In this document: piece by piece, positions 45,601 to 57,456 of the stretch
Layout: each line of letters opens with the position of its first letter
How positions within the stretch are numbered: the first letter of the stretch is position 1
Source of the DNA: Ophioderma brevispina
Lineage: Eukaryota > Echinodermata > Ophiuroidea > Amphilepidida > Ophiodermatidae
DNA: 64,000 bases
Reading direction: 5' to 3'
Assembly: GCA_023653785.1 (NCBI GenBank)
Contig: JAMKCH010043925.1
Location: 48,084 to 112,083 of the forward strand
Program-made: the position numbers and the translations under genes
The notes under the pieces: model-generated
The model's database searches: none
What the model saw: the letters and a program-made list of their open reading frames with translations, nothing else
Told to the model about the DNA's origin: nothing

Positions 45601-45887
45601 GCATATAGCACTATAAAGGTTACCGTAAGAGTCTGCCAAAATATTTAGCAAAAGATGTGAGAAAATTACACGCTTTCTAATGATACCAAAATCTCAGATT
45701 TGATGGTGTGAGTGGTGGGTTGAGGCTGAGGATTGGAGAGTACCCCTTTAAGGAAGAGATTCACATACCTCGCCAACAACCATTTTCTCCTTGTTTGTTA
45801 ATTTAAATATATAGGGTTTTGGGTTTCTACTTCAAGCCCCAATCAGCAATGTCTGATAATATTTCCTGTTTGTGAGGGGACTGTTGT
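42641..45887. other. No supported gene; a few motifs
   Basis: At 43975-44165 the motif CATGTACAGGCATGTTT/ATGCATGTACATGCATG recurs several times. A frame ending at 44325 (HPAPKGNT) is unconvincing. TTTATT near 45453 could be a - strand AATAAA for the exon ending at 45888, ~430 bases downstream of its stop. Confidence 0.4.
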
Positions 45888-46166
45888 TCAATTAAGGCTT
45901 AAAGATCCATTATTGATAGCATCCAGCAACTCCTGCCTTCCCAACTGCCTTCCTGCAAAATCTGCTATCTTCAGTACCATACTTTCAAGTGATATGTACT
46001 GATGTCCTTGGCAAGGTATACGTGTCAGTGTAATAATGCCATGAGTAGGGAGATAAAATGTGAATCTGTAGCCACTCTGTACCCGTTCAAACGGCCGTGG
46101 CTGGAGTGACGTTGCAAAGTGCTTTCTGTGGTGGCGCAGTATGCGCTGAATTGCATGTGACAGAAA
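45888..46166 (-). CDS. Candidate last exon of a - strand gene
   Basis: On the - strand the acceptor AATTGCAG (after TTTTATTGACATCACAC) precedes 46166. The frame then runs 92 codons to the stop at 45888. The peptide FLSHAIQRILRHHRKHFATS continues through FERVQSGYRFTFYLPTHGII and ends GRQELLDAINNGSLSLN. Composition is balanced, with no repeats. The opening arginine/histidine-rich helix and the later β-like strand resemble a soluble globular protein. I do not recognise the family. It lies 290 bases downstream of the 46454-46564 exon on the same strand. Phases need one small exon, or a donor at about 46361, between them. Confidence 0.45.
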   Translation of the reverse strand, partial: FLSHAIQRILRHHRKHFATSLQPRPFERVQSGYRFTFYLPTHGIITLTRIPCQGHQYISLESMVLKIADFAGRQLGRQELLDAINNGSLSLN

Positions 46167-46453
46167 CTGCAATTGTGTGATGTCAATAAAACATGAAACC
46201 GTCACAATACTAACAACCTTCTAGTATGTCATAAAACATTCAAGTCTCTCCGCAGACAGAAATTTATAGCTACGTGCCGGATAGGATCACAAGTCCAGAC
46301 ACTCACACACGCAAATACACAGAAAGGGAAACTTTGTGCTATTAACACGGTTTGACATACACATTGTAGCTTCCTGACAAAACTCTGCTGTTGAAAGAGG
46401 CAGAAGAAGGGAGTTTACACGTCCAAGGAGGAAGATTGCTTTTTTATTGTTAC

Positions 46454-46564
46454 CTTCTGTTCCTTTGAATGTGCAACTTGTGCATTTCATAACAGGCCCC
46501 TGCCCCAAGAAATTTCCATAGTCCTACCCATTCTATGCCTAATGATGTTACTTCTTTACCAGGC
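46454..46564 (-). CDS. Candidate internal exon (111 bp) of the same - strand gene
   Basis: The - strand acceptor TTTTATTTTCTCTATCCAG is strong and the donor AACAGAAG/GTAACA is good. The exon is 111 bp: one base, 36 codons, two bases, so it is symmetric. The peptide is PGKEVTSLGIEWVGLWKFLG followed by AGACYEMHKLHIQRNR. Only this frame is open from edge to edge. A second strong acceptor (CTTCTGCCTCTTTCAACAG, near 46394) lies ~60 bases further along and could start a micro-exon joining it to the last exon. No known domain is recognised. Confidence 0.5.
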
Positions 46565-46621
46565 CTGGATAGAGAAAATAAAAAAAATGTTAGGGGTTCA
46601 ACTCCAATCAACCATGGTAGC

Positions 46622-46795
46622 ACAGCTGTTAGATAGACCCTATGCAAATTGTCTTTTGTTTTTTGAGAATTTTAAGCAGTGGTGACACAATTTTGACAAT
46701 TGGTGTATGTGGGAACATGCAACTTGATGCAAGAGCTACCACCCCTGTAAAAATTGTAAAAATCCACGGCAGGGATTTGCATATAGGCAGGAGCA
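46622..46795. mobile_element. hAT-like MITE, copy 3, truncated
   Basis: CAGCTGTTAGATAGACCCTA, then GCAAATTGTCTTTTGTTTTT, then AATTTTAAGCAGTGGTGACA match the left half of the 16512 and 50038 copies. The right half is replaced by the SINE-bearing repeat from 46795. Confidence 0.65.
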
Positions 46796-47118
46796 TAAGA
46801 TGTATCATCCATTCCAGAGTGAAGCTATTCATTATATTAAGTGCTGATCACAATAGTAGTATCAATTTATCTCGTAAATGTTATCAAGGATTAGAATTGT
46901 AAATCTGGCATGCCAATTCTCACTGGTATTGTGGTTAGGTAGCTTACCTCATGATACAGTAGTCTGGGGTTTGAATCTCACTCCTGCTTCTTTTAAAATA
47001 TATAAAATTTCATTATTTTGTCCAAAAAAAGATCAGAAAATCATTAGCTTCCCTTTGAGGTTAGTGAAGAAGACCTGCTCCTGGAGTATGGTTGTGGTCA
47101 AAACCTACTGTTTTGCTA
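46795..47118 (+). mobile_element. tRNA-derived SINE (family S), + copy
   Basis: The A-box GTGGTTAGGTAGC (46931-46943) and the B-box GGGTTTGAATCTC (46967-46979) have tRNA-like spacing. The reverse copy at 50995-51325 is collinear from ATTCCAGAGTGRAGC...TTATCAAGGATTAGAATTG through the tRNA-like head and TTTTAAAATATATAAAATTT to GAGACCTGCTCCTGGAG-type sequence. It therefore has a conserved 5' extension and 3' tail. No gene function is implied. Confidence 0.7.
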
Positions 47119-47561
47119 CTAGGTCATGATTTGTAGTTTATTATAGTATACAAATAATATTGACTGCTCATGAGGGCAATAGTGGCAAATCAACCACCGA
47201 TGTGGACTGAGAACGTGAGCCACTATTTTAAATGTAGGACCCGTACTCCAGTCCACCGAGGGGAGGTAATTTGCACCATTTCACAACTATAAGCTTCAAT
47301 ATTTGTTTTATCTAACATATAAAATATTTCCTGTTCATTTGAAAAAACTTGCCAATGTCGAGATCAGTTGCCACCGCAACTCAAAGCTATCAAGAACGCA
47401 ATGCAGGGGGAAATAGTAGCTTTTTAACATGGAACTTTCTTTCCTCCTGTGAAATTTTTGGGGAACTAGTCTCAAATATTTTTTTATGGGGGGAGGCCGG
47501 GGGGGGGCGTGATATAGTATTCCACTCATCCACATGACAGAAATATTTTGTTGTTATATAC
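47119..47561. other. No recognised feature
   Basis: AT-rich with a G-run (47500-47506). Confidence 0.4.
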
Positions 47562-47776
47562 TGTAAAATGGAACTTTTTTGCGCTACATTTAATTTTCGC
47601 GCTTTTTCGCGACTGCTCTTACGCTAGCGCGAAATTCAAAACCCGCGAAAATTGTTTATTTTGTGTGTGTAGGTCCTATGTAGGAATAGCTAAAAGAGCG
47701 AATTTTCAAAACAACAAAAGTTAAAAATCGCTGAAACGCTAAAAATTACACGCGCAAAAATTATATCACTTTTACA
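47562..47776. mobile_element. ~215-bp palindromic element rich in TTCGCG
   Basis: The termini TGTAAAATGG...TTTTTTGCGC and GCGCAAAAATTATATCACTT plus TTACA are inverted repeats. CGCGAAA, TTTCGCG and GCGAAT recur inside, which is striking against AT-rich flanks. TA is present beyond both ends. It is probably a MITE. Confidence 0.5.
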
Positions 47777-50037
47777 TGTAATGCCTCTAATCCAATAATC
47801 GCCCTAATCTCCACATAAATCTGTTACAAACTATGTTTTAAATTTTTTGAAAAATCATGTTTGCCTGGAATTAAATTTGCACAGGATCTAGGTAGAGGAT
47901 ATCTAAATGGGCATCCCGCTGTATTTTATTCTGGTTTTCGTCATTTAAAAAAATCAAACATAATGAAAGCTAAATGCTAATGCTATACAGACTGGTCCCA
48001 TCAAACTATACAATCAAAACAAAATTAGAAAAATATAAACTGCACATTTTTGCATATATTTTGACTTTATTTGTTAGTCAAGATCCTAAGCTAAATTTTC
48101 GCTTTTATTCCATCCAATTTGATGGACCCTAATCTGATATATTGTCAAGAGTTTGAAACACAGGATAAAATACACTTGGCCAGTTTCACTGAATTTCATC
48201 AAGAAACTCAATGTATAAGGCATGTAGCATCATTGTGGATTAAACCCTTTTCAAAAAAAGAATATTTTACAGATCAAGTGAATCTTATTCTCATGCATTA
48301 ACACCAGAAATTATTATGTTTGTGGGTGAAATGAGGGACTCACTCTCAAGAGTCAATAATCATGAAATTATGGAAATTTGGGGAATTTGACTGCTGAAAC
48401 TTATGTAACGTTTTTTACATTTCTAATGAGGGCACAAAAGTGTGGACAACGCTCTAATGTGGAGGACAATTTACCCTTTTCCCTATTCCTCCCCACTGCC
48501 TCCAAGAATCCAGGAGGAATATATGAGACAGCATTGATCATCAAGAGCAATAAATGAACGGAGTGTTTGTTTCAAAGGTCTCAGTTTACTTTCCACAAGG
48601 GTGTTTTTATGGTTCACCTGCTGCTGAAACTGAGTAAAGCTGAGACAACATGTCTGTTTGGAATTGAATTAGACCCAATGCTGCATGTATTTATTAGCAA
48701 TTGCGACATTATAAGTTTATAAATTAATGTCATATCACAAGAAGCAGCACTTTATACCTATTTTTTATTCAATTTTTCAATAAAGAATGTCTTGAAGGTG
48801 ATTTTCATGGCAAACTTTGTTGAGATCAGGATAGCCGAAACTGGCCCAACAGGTTTTCAACTGCCTCAGATAATTAGCCATAACTCCTGAAACCAGACCC
48901 CAAATTACACCAACAAAAATCTTATGAAACCGGGAACACCCTAAAAAGGAATCAGTAAAAATCCAGTTAAGATGAACTTAAGTTTGGCTAAAAAATTACT
49001 CTTTGATTGTATAGTTTTTTTTGGGACAGTCCGTTATTAGAGTCAAAAAACTTTTAGTTACTGATCTATTTGGATTTGTAATAACTATTGGCAATTACAT
49101 GCCAGGCCAAGTGTTTGACTATTTCAATTCATATTGATATTCAAAAATGTAGAGATTGCTGTTACAATGGGGTCCTATTGGAAGCCACGTATTCTAACTA
49201 AAATTGCATATTTCCATAGTTCAAGCACATCAATGATAAGCAGTACCATGTTACTATACGTCATTGGATTAACGCCACCCTGGGGACATTAAGAGCATAT
49301 GATTAAACGCCCATCTTAGTTTGGCTAAAATGTTAGCTTCAACATGGTGACTTATTAGCGTGCATAGAATACTGGATTTTAAACATTTTACATACCTGCT
49401 TTCCTTGTTTGTATTTCCACTAGCTTTAATTTTTTTTCCTGATTTTCAAATTAATCTTTGGTCAAAGTTTATCAGATACCTATTTGACTACACTATAAGA
49501 AAAGTGTAACTTAAAACTGTTTAGTACTTCATCAGATCCTACTTAACAGGTGCGATAGAGAACCCTTTTTAGAACTTGATAACACCAAATTCTCAGCTTT
49601 CTGAGAGTTCTTTGTATCTAATAGAGTTTTTACAAAAACCTATAAAGTGCTCTGTAAACCTTAAATGGTTCTTTAAAGAACTCACCAGAGGAGGGCTGCC
49701 AAAAATCCCAATTTCAGACGCCGCCGTTGGTTTAACACGTAAAAGCGAATTCTGGACAAAAAATTCTGAATTTTTATATGTTGTTAAGGAATATTGTCTT
49801 ATTTCAAAACCGTTGGAGTTGAAGAATCAACTCCACTGGAAGGGTTATTTCTGAATTTGTTTGCATGAATAACGAATGAGGACGAGGTCGTATGTGGGTC
49901 ATGGAACAACCATGACCGACCCACATCAAAGCACCTAAATTAGTTTGTGGTTTGCACTCTGTATTGCTGTAATTTCATTTGACATTTTTGGTGAGTTGCT
50001 GTAATGAATGAGGCTTGGCCGCCACCGCCTGGAACTC
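47777..50037. other. Probable intron/intergenic DNA, no gene called
   Basis: If the - strand exons at 46.5 and 52.9 kb belong together, this is intron. A - strand segment at 49393-49435 has a strong donor (GCAG/GTATGT) and a weak acceptor, and would encode a short Lys-rich peptide; I leave it unannotated. A + frame at 49576-49854 is within repeat-like GGTTCTTTAAAGAAC sequence. Confidence 0.35.
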
Positions 50038-50434
50038 ACAGCTGTTTGACCCCATGCATATTGTCTCTTTTATTTTTAGAGCAATTTTAAGCAATGGCAA
50101 CACAATTTTGACAACTGATATTAGTAGGGACATGCAGGAGCTATTACCTCAGCAAAAATAATAAAAATCCATTGCAGGAATCTTGCCATATAGGCCTACA
50201 AAGGTCATAAAGTGTATGTTATAGTGCCCTCTATATGTCTATTTCCCATAAAAAGATGTGTAAAACTAGATTATTATGAAAAATCATATTTGCCCACGAC
50301 AAAATTTCATCAAATTTACACAGGCTGTAGTTGGTGGAATAAATACTCCAAATTAGTTGTCAAAAGTGTGTCCCCATTGATATTTTTTGTTTTATTCTCA
50401 TTTGTCATAATAAATGAGACTTTCAAACAGCTGT
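50038..50434. mobile_element. hAT-like MITE, copy 2
   Basis: The termini ACAGCTGTTTGACCCC and CTTTCAAACAGCTGT give a 12-bp perfect inverted repeat. The flanking octamers GGAACTCA and TTAACTAA match at 5 of 8 positions. The interior is collinear with 16512-16888. Confidence 0.65.
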
Positions 50435-50994
50435 TAACTAAAGGTTTTTTTTGGATCTCAAAGGAGACCCATTTTGAGCGAGTGAGGGTTCCATATAGAG
50501 GGTTAAAGGGTTGTAAGTCAAACTTTTTAGAGTGTATCAAGAACACTTCACAATTATATCAATGCTTTGATTATTTGGCCAAAATCCTTTAGGAAAGCTT
50601 ATTCCCAAGATTTCATTTGATTCTCATCTTGCAGTTTGGTGTTATGAGCAATTGCTTGTGTCATGGGCCCATAGAAATAGACCATAGTGATGTAATTGTT
50701 TGTCTTTTTATGGACAGAATACAAAATTGCAAATATGACCAGATTTGCATATAAGGTTAGGCACATATGCATTACTAAGGCTATACAGATTTAGATGATA
50801 TAAAATCTCACGTTTTTGAAGTAGGTCGGGGGGGGGGGAAGACTGTAGATCACAAATGCCCCTTAAATGGTAAGATGTGTGGCCAAGCAATTTTGACAGA
50901 TATCTCAAGAAATGCACACCCACGACAGGGTATGTTTTGACAACGCAGACAATACAAAATATGTACATCGTTGATGTGCTTTACTCTCTATATG
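50435..50994. other. No recognised feature
   Basis: AT-rich with a G-run at 50828-50837. Confidence 0.45.
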
Positions 50995-51325
50995 CAGTAC
51001 GCGGTAGTTTTTGACCACCACCCATGCTCCAGGAGCAGGTCTCCCTCACTAACCTCAAAGGACAGCTATTATTTTTTCTTATCTTTTTTGGACTTAGAAT
51101 TTTTCACTCTAACCTGAAAAATAATGAAAATTTTATATATTTTAAAAGAACCAGTAGCGAGATTAGAACCCGAGACCACGGTATCATGAGGTCAGCTACC
51201 TAACCACAAGACCAGCGAGGATTGGTGTGCCAGATTTGCAATTCTAATCCTTGATAACATTTACGGAATAAATCGCTACTGCTATTGTGGTCAGCACTCA
51301 ATATAATGAATAGCTCCACTCTGGA
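50995..51325 (-). mobile_element. tRNA-derived SINE (family S), - copy
   Basis: The reverse complement carries the A-box GTGGTTAGGTAGC (51195-51207) and the B-box GGGTTCTAATCTC (51159-51171). It is collinear with 46795-47118. CCACCACCCATGCTCCAGGA (51014-51033) is inverted at 51341-51365 (GCTCCAGGAGCATGAGTGGTGGT), so this copy is bracketed by a ~20-bp inverted repeat that the + copy does not show. Confidence 0.65.
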
Positions 51326-51379
51326 ACGGTTGCCACAACCTATGCTCCAGGAGCATGAGTGGTGGTCAAAATCTCACAC

Positions 51380-52711
51380 TTGCCAAAATGCAGGCCAGTT
51401 GCAAGGATTTACACCTCCACTCGTGGGAATCATCACTTCTCTGCAGGGTCTGATTGGGTTTTGTGAAAAATCCTGAATTTGGTAAAAAAAATCCTGAAAA
51501 AAAACTTTTAAAATCGACCTAAAATGCTTAGGATCGGGCTGAAAATAAAAAAGTTGCGGAAATTTTGAAAATAAAAATCCTAAAATCAGGAAAAATCCTG
51601 AAGAATCACACCCCTGTCTTTGGGATCAAAGTGATATGGAAGCAAGGGAAAATAAATAAATACTTGCAAGATCCCCTGGCAAGGAGCAAATATGCAAAGT
51701 AGCTAATTAATATGCACAAATAGTGATGACACAGTGCATGGGTATATTACTTGCATCCACCACTATCCACATACCAAGGTTTGTCAAATTTGGACATTAG
51801 GATCAGGTAGAAAGTTCATCTTTTTAGTCAACCTAACCATGAACCTAGAACCAAGTTAACCTAACCAAAATGGAACACACAGACATACACAGAAGGAATC
51901 TGCTGTTGCTAAATTCCCCATGGCTTTTTTAAGCCGGGGGGGGGGGATGTCCCAAATATTGTGATGTTCATATGGGCCTGCTGTCACACAAAGGAATAAT
52001 TATACAGTGCAAATCAAACTTTTATTTATTCTTTAAAATCAGCATAACAAGTGTCATTTTCAAAGATCTAGTGTCTATTTTAATCATAATTATCAAAAAA
52101 AAATTAAAAAATATGTTTTCTCACTTACATGACAGAATTCATTACATTTTGTCATAAAGGTTTAGGGACTCAATTGTTTCTCAAGATTGGTTTCCACAAA
52201 TAATCACAGCTTTTTTTAATCATTCATTTTTTGTTAACATTTATATGATTTTAAATTCTGTTGTTTTAAAATAATAGTACAATTTAAAAAATCAAAAATT
52301 AGTGATTTTCTGCGCAAGTTTTTCTCATTTTTCTGGGTTGGTACATCTGGCACATATTGTTATATTTAGCACTGGCTCTTGTTGGCATTGGAACATGTCC
52401 TAGAACCTGCGAATGCTGCAAATACCCCGCTTCTAAATCTTTTTTTTTTCTCTGAATCTGATTTAGATCAGGACTTCCAAAATCCTATGGGTTTGTCCTT
52501 CAGTGGTGGTTGAAGCTAGAAACTTTCAAGGGAGCTCTAATTCAGTTGTTTAAGGAACACAAGGTTATTTTTCATGAGGCTAAAATGTTCTCTTAAATTG
52601 GTTGTAGAACACCTACATAATTATAATGTTATAGTTTGAAGGTTTTAGTTGACAAAAAGTAAAAAAACAAGAAAAACAAAACCTAAGTTTTGACTTGCCT
52701 GCTCACAGCCA
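51380..52711. other. No supported gene; one GACA-tailed repeat
   Basis: At 51480-51610 AAATCCTGAAA/AAAATCCT recurs as short AT-rich tandem motifs. 51680-51895 resembles the GACA-tailed repeats (CATACCAAGGTTTGTCAAATTT ... CACACAGACATACACAG). The rest is AT-rich. Confidence 0.4.
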
Positions 52712-52996
52712 TTACGCTCCCATAGCATCTGTACTGCCCGGACACAGCGCCCCCGATTCCGTATCCGCATCGCTATTCTTAGACATGCGCCACGTCATGG
52801 GATCCCCAAGCATCCAAACAGCTGTGTTAAAAGGCGCTTCGCTTGGCTGAACGAGGAATAAAAACGGTTCATCATCACGGTAACCCTGGGTATCGCGAAA
52901 TCGACGAATCAGCTGGTCGATCTGACGTTTAGAAACTGGTTCCTCACAAAAAAGACCCCTTAGCTCACTAGTTTTTGAGTGCCTTGAGTGTGGCAT
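52712..52996 (-). CDS. Candidate first coding exon of a - strand gene
   Basis: ATG at 52996-52994 has an in-frame TGA 12 bases upstream, so the start is well defined. The frame encodes 94 residues: MPHSRHSKTSELRGLF, then the basic, helix-like stretch KRQIDQLIRRFRDTQGYRDD, then FLFLVQPSEAPFNTAVWMLG. It ends acidic and Ser-rich. The segment is visibly GC-richer than its surroundings and has coding-like composition. A donor GGAGC/GTAATG (52715) would leave the frame just before the TAA at 52712. The family is not recognised. With the exons at 46.5 and 46.0 kb it may form one - strand gene; the linking exons are not identified. Confidence 0.5.
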   Translation of the reverse strand: MPHSRHSKTSELRGLFCEEPVSKRQIDQLIRRFRDTQGYRDDEPFLFLVQPSEAPFNTAVWMLGDPMTWRMSKNSDADTESGALCPGSTDAMGA

Positions 52997-54500
52997 GACT
53001 TGACATCAGCAATCGAGAATTGAGACAGCTGATAATGGTAAAAAATGCTTGATATGGATCGTATTTTCATGTTTTTTCGTCTTTTTTAAAAAAAAAGAAA
53101 CCTATATTATAAACTAGTCACCGAACTAGACAATTTAGTTAGAATATTTTTGGTGCTTAAATCGTTACGATAGGCAAAGTATTTTGCCAATCCTCCAGTG
53201 TACAATGTCCAAAATCCAAAAATCCAAATCAACGGCTATGCATTTGAACCCCCGAAAATAAAGAATGAAGCGTTGTTGTTTTGAATTTACTCTTACGACC
53301 AAACGGTCACCCGAAGCGACATCGCGGTTCAGGGTGCAGAAGAAATATATATATTTACGGAAAAAATGTGGTCCAAATTTGAAGCGAATTCGTCAACGAA
53401 AGTATTCTTTTTAATTTTGGGAAATACGTAATATTTTGTTGCCATGACATAGCCAATTCGCTGTGCACTGTGTGTACGTGGATTTTCCCACACTCAGCCG
53501 ATTATGATAACTCCCTAGCGCAGTGGCTCAAATTACTTTCTGACCCCGGGGGGGTAGGACAGCTAAAAAAAAAAAAAACCTAACAGCAACAGTGATTCAA
53601 AACTGCATCAACTTCCGGGTGCTAAGTCTGTTTCAAAGACTTAACGGTAGGAGGCACTCTTACGCATATCGACGGTTTTTACACACAGACTTGAAGCTAC
53701 AGACTGGCCGGTTCACAGAATTTTTAAACTAAATGATCGTTATTGGAAATACACTATTTGCAGCGGGGTTAATCCACTAACCCCGACGGATTTTGAAGTC
53801 ATAATTTTTTCCTAATTATCATGATATTACTAAGATGTATTGGAACGAAGCTTAAAAGTTGATTTTGGAAATATCCTGGGACGAGGCTGCCGTAGAAAAT
53901 ACACGTAAGAATTCCATAAATGACCTGTTTTGGAAATCCCCAATGCCCAATTGCGCAGATCAGTGTCCGACCACCCCCCTTTCGGACCGTGATTCAACAA
54001 TGGGCGGCGCTGTGTGCTAAGACAACACGTAAATGGGTGCGCTGTCCTAATCCTCCTTGAATTTTTCTGTCTTCACAACCGAATTACTAAATTATCATTT
54101 TATCGCATAAAGACTGCCATTTTTCGGCTTATGCCCATTCAGTATGTGATTTTACATCCGACTTATGGGGTCTCAACCGTACAGTTTCAAAAATGGAGGC
54201 ACTTTTTTATGGAAATGTCCGGGGTGTGTCGTGTATACAGTTTTTACAGGGTGATATGCATCTGGGATCAATTTTGGGGGGGCTGGTGGGCAAATAGACT
54301 GTGGCGTGGGAGATTGCGGCGATGGAGAATTCGCCTTGGGGTATCCCCCTGGCCCCTGTTTTTGTGTTTCTTCCACTGCCTATTCTTCATTCATATAAGC
54401 ATGCACATTCTTAATATAGGAAGCAACCAATCCGAACTATAGGATTCGGTGAAATTGCTCTCTTTCAGGCTGAGAGTGTGCGGTAATTAGTCAAAAAGTT
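52997..54500. promoter_or_regulatory. Upstream region of the - strand gene
   Basis: The 5' side of the 52996 ATG. It has moderate CpG in patches (53230-53345, 53590-53700) but no obvious TATA box or initiator. The longest + frame (54014-54442, 142 codons) is Trp/Arg-rich and overlaps a Pro-rich - frame. Neither shows splice signals or a domain, so neither is called. Confidence 0.25.
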
Positions 54501-54679
54501 TTTAATTTGACTATAATTAAAGCTTATTCATGCACAAAAACAGGACACGGAGGGGGGGTTATTTTTTATAAGCCATCAAAATAGTGCAAAAAAGTGGTTG
54601 AATTAAACAGATGTTTTTTAAAGATTTCGATTAAATTTCATGATTGAAAATATTTTCAACTTAAACATTAGTACTTTTT

Positions 54680-54850
54680 CATTACAAATTCGTCAAAAGT
54701 CTAATTAGCAAATGACAAATTGTACTTATTCGTCATTTTTGGTGCTTGACAACTAATTCTAGGTCATTGGTAGTCTAAAGTCGTCTTTAAATTTGTCAAT
54801 TAATTTGTCATTTGACAAATTAAATTCGTCTTCATTACTTGTCATTTTAA
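54680..54850. repeat. Repeated RACAAATT/AATTTGTC motifs
   Basis: TTCGTCAAAAG, AAATGACAAATTG, TTTGTCAATTAATTTGTCAT and GACAAATTAAATTCGTC alternate orientations. It is probably a decayed palindromic element. Confidence 0.4.
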
Positions 54851-57110
54851 AGTGTAATTTAGGAGGTAAAATACTTTGTAATCATGGAAAACTAGTTTAA
54901 AAATATGGAAGTTTTATCTTCCAGCATAACCACATGTTCCAGCATTGAATACATCTTATGAATTGATAAAACAACGATTTGCATGACCAATTTTTATTAG
55001 TCAAATAAGACACTTTTTTTGACTAATATTCTCAATGTTTTAGTGGAAAACCAAAGTAGTGCCCTACCAGTCTCTCTATCCATAGCTGATATTTGTCACA
55101 TCGCACCTTTTCTATGGTTAATCTGTCACATGATGTGCACATGGAAAAGAAGCTTTCTCTCAAGGTGACGTTCATGAAGAAATCATGAGACTGCATCTCA
55201 TCAGCTATATATTTGATCGGTACAAAGTTGACAAGAAGCGTTTCCATTCATTGTTTACCCGTGTGCCAAAGCAATTCCAATTAGCACAAGTGTGTGTGGT
55301 TATGTGCGTCATTCGTAGGGGTTAGTCAATAAAATCCAGCAGTTATGCTGAAATATGTGGTGAAAATAAGTTATGTAAATGTTATCTTTCAGAATCAAAG
55401 GCTTATGCATTGAAGGAGGCTTCTAAATTTAGAAAAAAAATCAAACGTTTCTTGTTTTAAAGGAGAAGTAGCCAATTTAATTATTGAAGTTTCATCTTTA
55501 TTGAATGACTTTGATCCCAATACCCAATCTGTTAAATTTCACACTGATCCTTAAATCCCTTTTTAGATGAGACCCAAAATTTGATTTTGTAAGCCCAAAA
55601 GAACACTGTGTAAAATTAATATTGGTCCACCAAAATAGGCACCTTTCTGCTCATAACATCCAAACCGAACTTTTTTTATGAATTGAAAGGACCAGGCCAA
55701 ATCTCATTACCATAACTCTTAAAACTCTTCCGAGTGGCTATCAAAATTAATTTTGGATGGGGCCACAATAACAGCATTATGCTTGAAAGTGAATGTTGAG
55801 TTTTATGAACAAATTCATATCACAGGACCATAGAATGGGGACTAAGAGGACTTGAGCCCACACTTTATTTACCATAAAAAATAATAATAATATTAATAAT
55901 AATAAGATATTTTAATGTAAAAATATCAAACAGCAATTATGAAAATTGTATCAATTTGTTAAAGTGAAATACACTCTAATATGAATTGGTAATTCAGAGT
56001 TTTTGAAAATTTAATGGGCAAAATATAAGAATACGGTACTCAAAAAACTGAGTATTCCCCGCTCAACTCCTCATCCCCCTTCATAAAAAACAATCATTCC
56101 CTTAAAAAGCATCTTTACACAACGGCATTAATTAGCATAAAATCAATACCCTCAAGCCATCGACTCGAATCTGCAGCCATTTGATTGAAAATTTGGAGAG
56201 GCAAATCTAGGCACATTTACAAATGTGCAATTTTATCGGCAAATTAACCGTAAAAATCTATGCCACCCGGTGGGGTAGTTACAGGGCTTATCACTACTAC
56301 CTTTTATCACTCTGTTGGTGTAAGATGTTTTAGAACAACAGAGGAAGCTACACTATGAGCTAGTAAAATCTCAATTCCCTTGGCACAGTTCAGTAGCTTT
56401 CATTCACCAATGTATTTTGAAAAAAATACACCCCCTGGTTTTTGGGTATGATATATGATACCCAGATCACACAAGGTCAGTTCATGTCAATATATACAAG
56501 TACAACTCACTGAACTGTGTCCTTGGTGGATGAGCATATTGTAACTCGTAGTGCTAAGGGGGGACAATACAGTGTACAACTATACTAGAAAAGACAGAAT
56601 AGATATTTACATCACTACAATGATAAGCCAATAAACCACAAGAATTGATTCCGAGACTGATTGGAAATTTTACAAGAATTGTTGTGAGACATATTGCAAA
56701 GCTAGAGGACGCTGGCCGAGTGGCCCATGGCATTCTAGGTGCAAAACTCTCCAAAATGAACTAAAATAGCTGCACGCATCAATACAATTGCAAACCACAA
56801 ACCAATTTTTGATGATTTGATGTGGCGCTGGACTGACTCGGTGCTCCCATTACCCTCATCAGTGCGTATTATTTACAGCTATTCATACAACCTAATTTTT
56901 AATCCCTGAGCACCTTCTACAGTCGTCCTGATTGGTGGCTCATACACAGGACACAACATGAGATCAGACCCTCTAAGTAACCATCAAAATATTGCTCTAT
57001 ATCTCTGTGTAAACCATACACCATTCTGAGAGTATCTCTCTCTGATTTGCTCAATATATATTGTTAATTTTCCAATAACCACTCACTAACGGCTTAGATG
57101 CTGATAGAGA
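54851..57110. other. No supported gene
   Basis: AT-rich throughout. At 55880-55905 there is an AATAAT microsatellite. At 56713-56723 TGGCCGAGTGG is a perfect Ser/Leu-tRNA-type A-box, but no B-box or stems follow, so it is a tRNA-derived fragment at best. Confidence 0.45.
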
Positions 57111-57456
57111 GTTAGATAGAGAGATTTCACATGACAGGTGTCCCTAAAAATATGAAAGTCTGATTTTTTTGCACCAATGGTAAAAGCTTTTTCTCAAAAT
57201 TTCCTTTTAAATAATGTTCATTAATCTGAAAATATATTTTGTGCAAATGTGATCTTCTAATGTTCGTATCAGGAGCACCTAAATTAGCTATTTTTATATT
57301 GAAATTAAGCAAATGAACATGGTCTTTTGTTGTCACTTTCAAGGCATTCTGTAACCAAGAATCTATTTGGGACTTTTGTCGGGGGTCTTATCTATATGAA
57401 ATCACTACATATGACAATATAAATGGGTGCCCCAAAATCTTTTGTTGCACCTTTAA
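57111..57456. mobile_element. TTAA-ended MITE (family B), copy 3, decayed left end
   Basis: The right end ATCTTTTGTTGCACCTTTAA is intact with TTAA at 57453-57456. The left end (GATAGAGAGATTTCACATGA, then CAGGTGTCCC) has lost its TTAA. The interior is collinear with copies 1 and 2 (TCTGATTTTTTTGCACCAAT, ATCTATATGAAATCACTACA). Confidence 0.75.

Noticed and set aside
54014..54442. 142-codon + frame
   Set aside because: Trp/Arg/Phe-rich, no domain, no splice signals, and an overlapping - frame of equal plausibility.
56713..56760. tRNA-Ser/Leu gene
   Set aside because: Perfect A-box only. B-box, stems and acceptor are missing.
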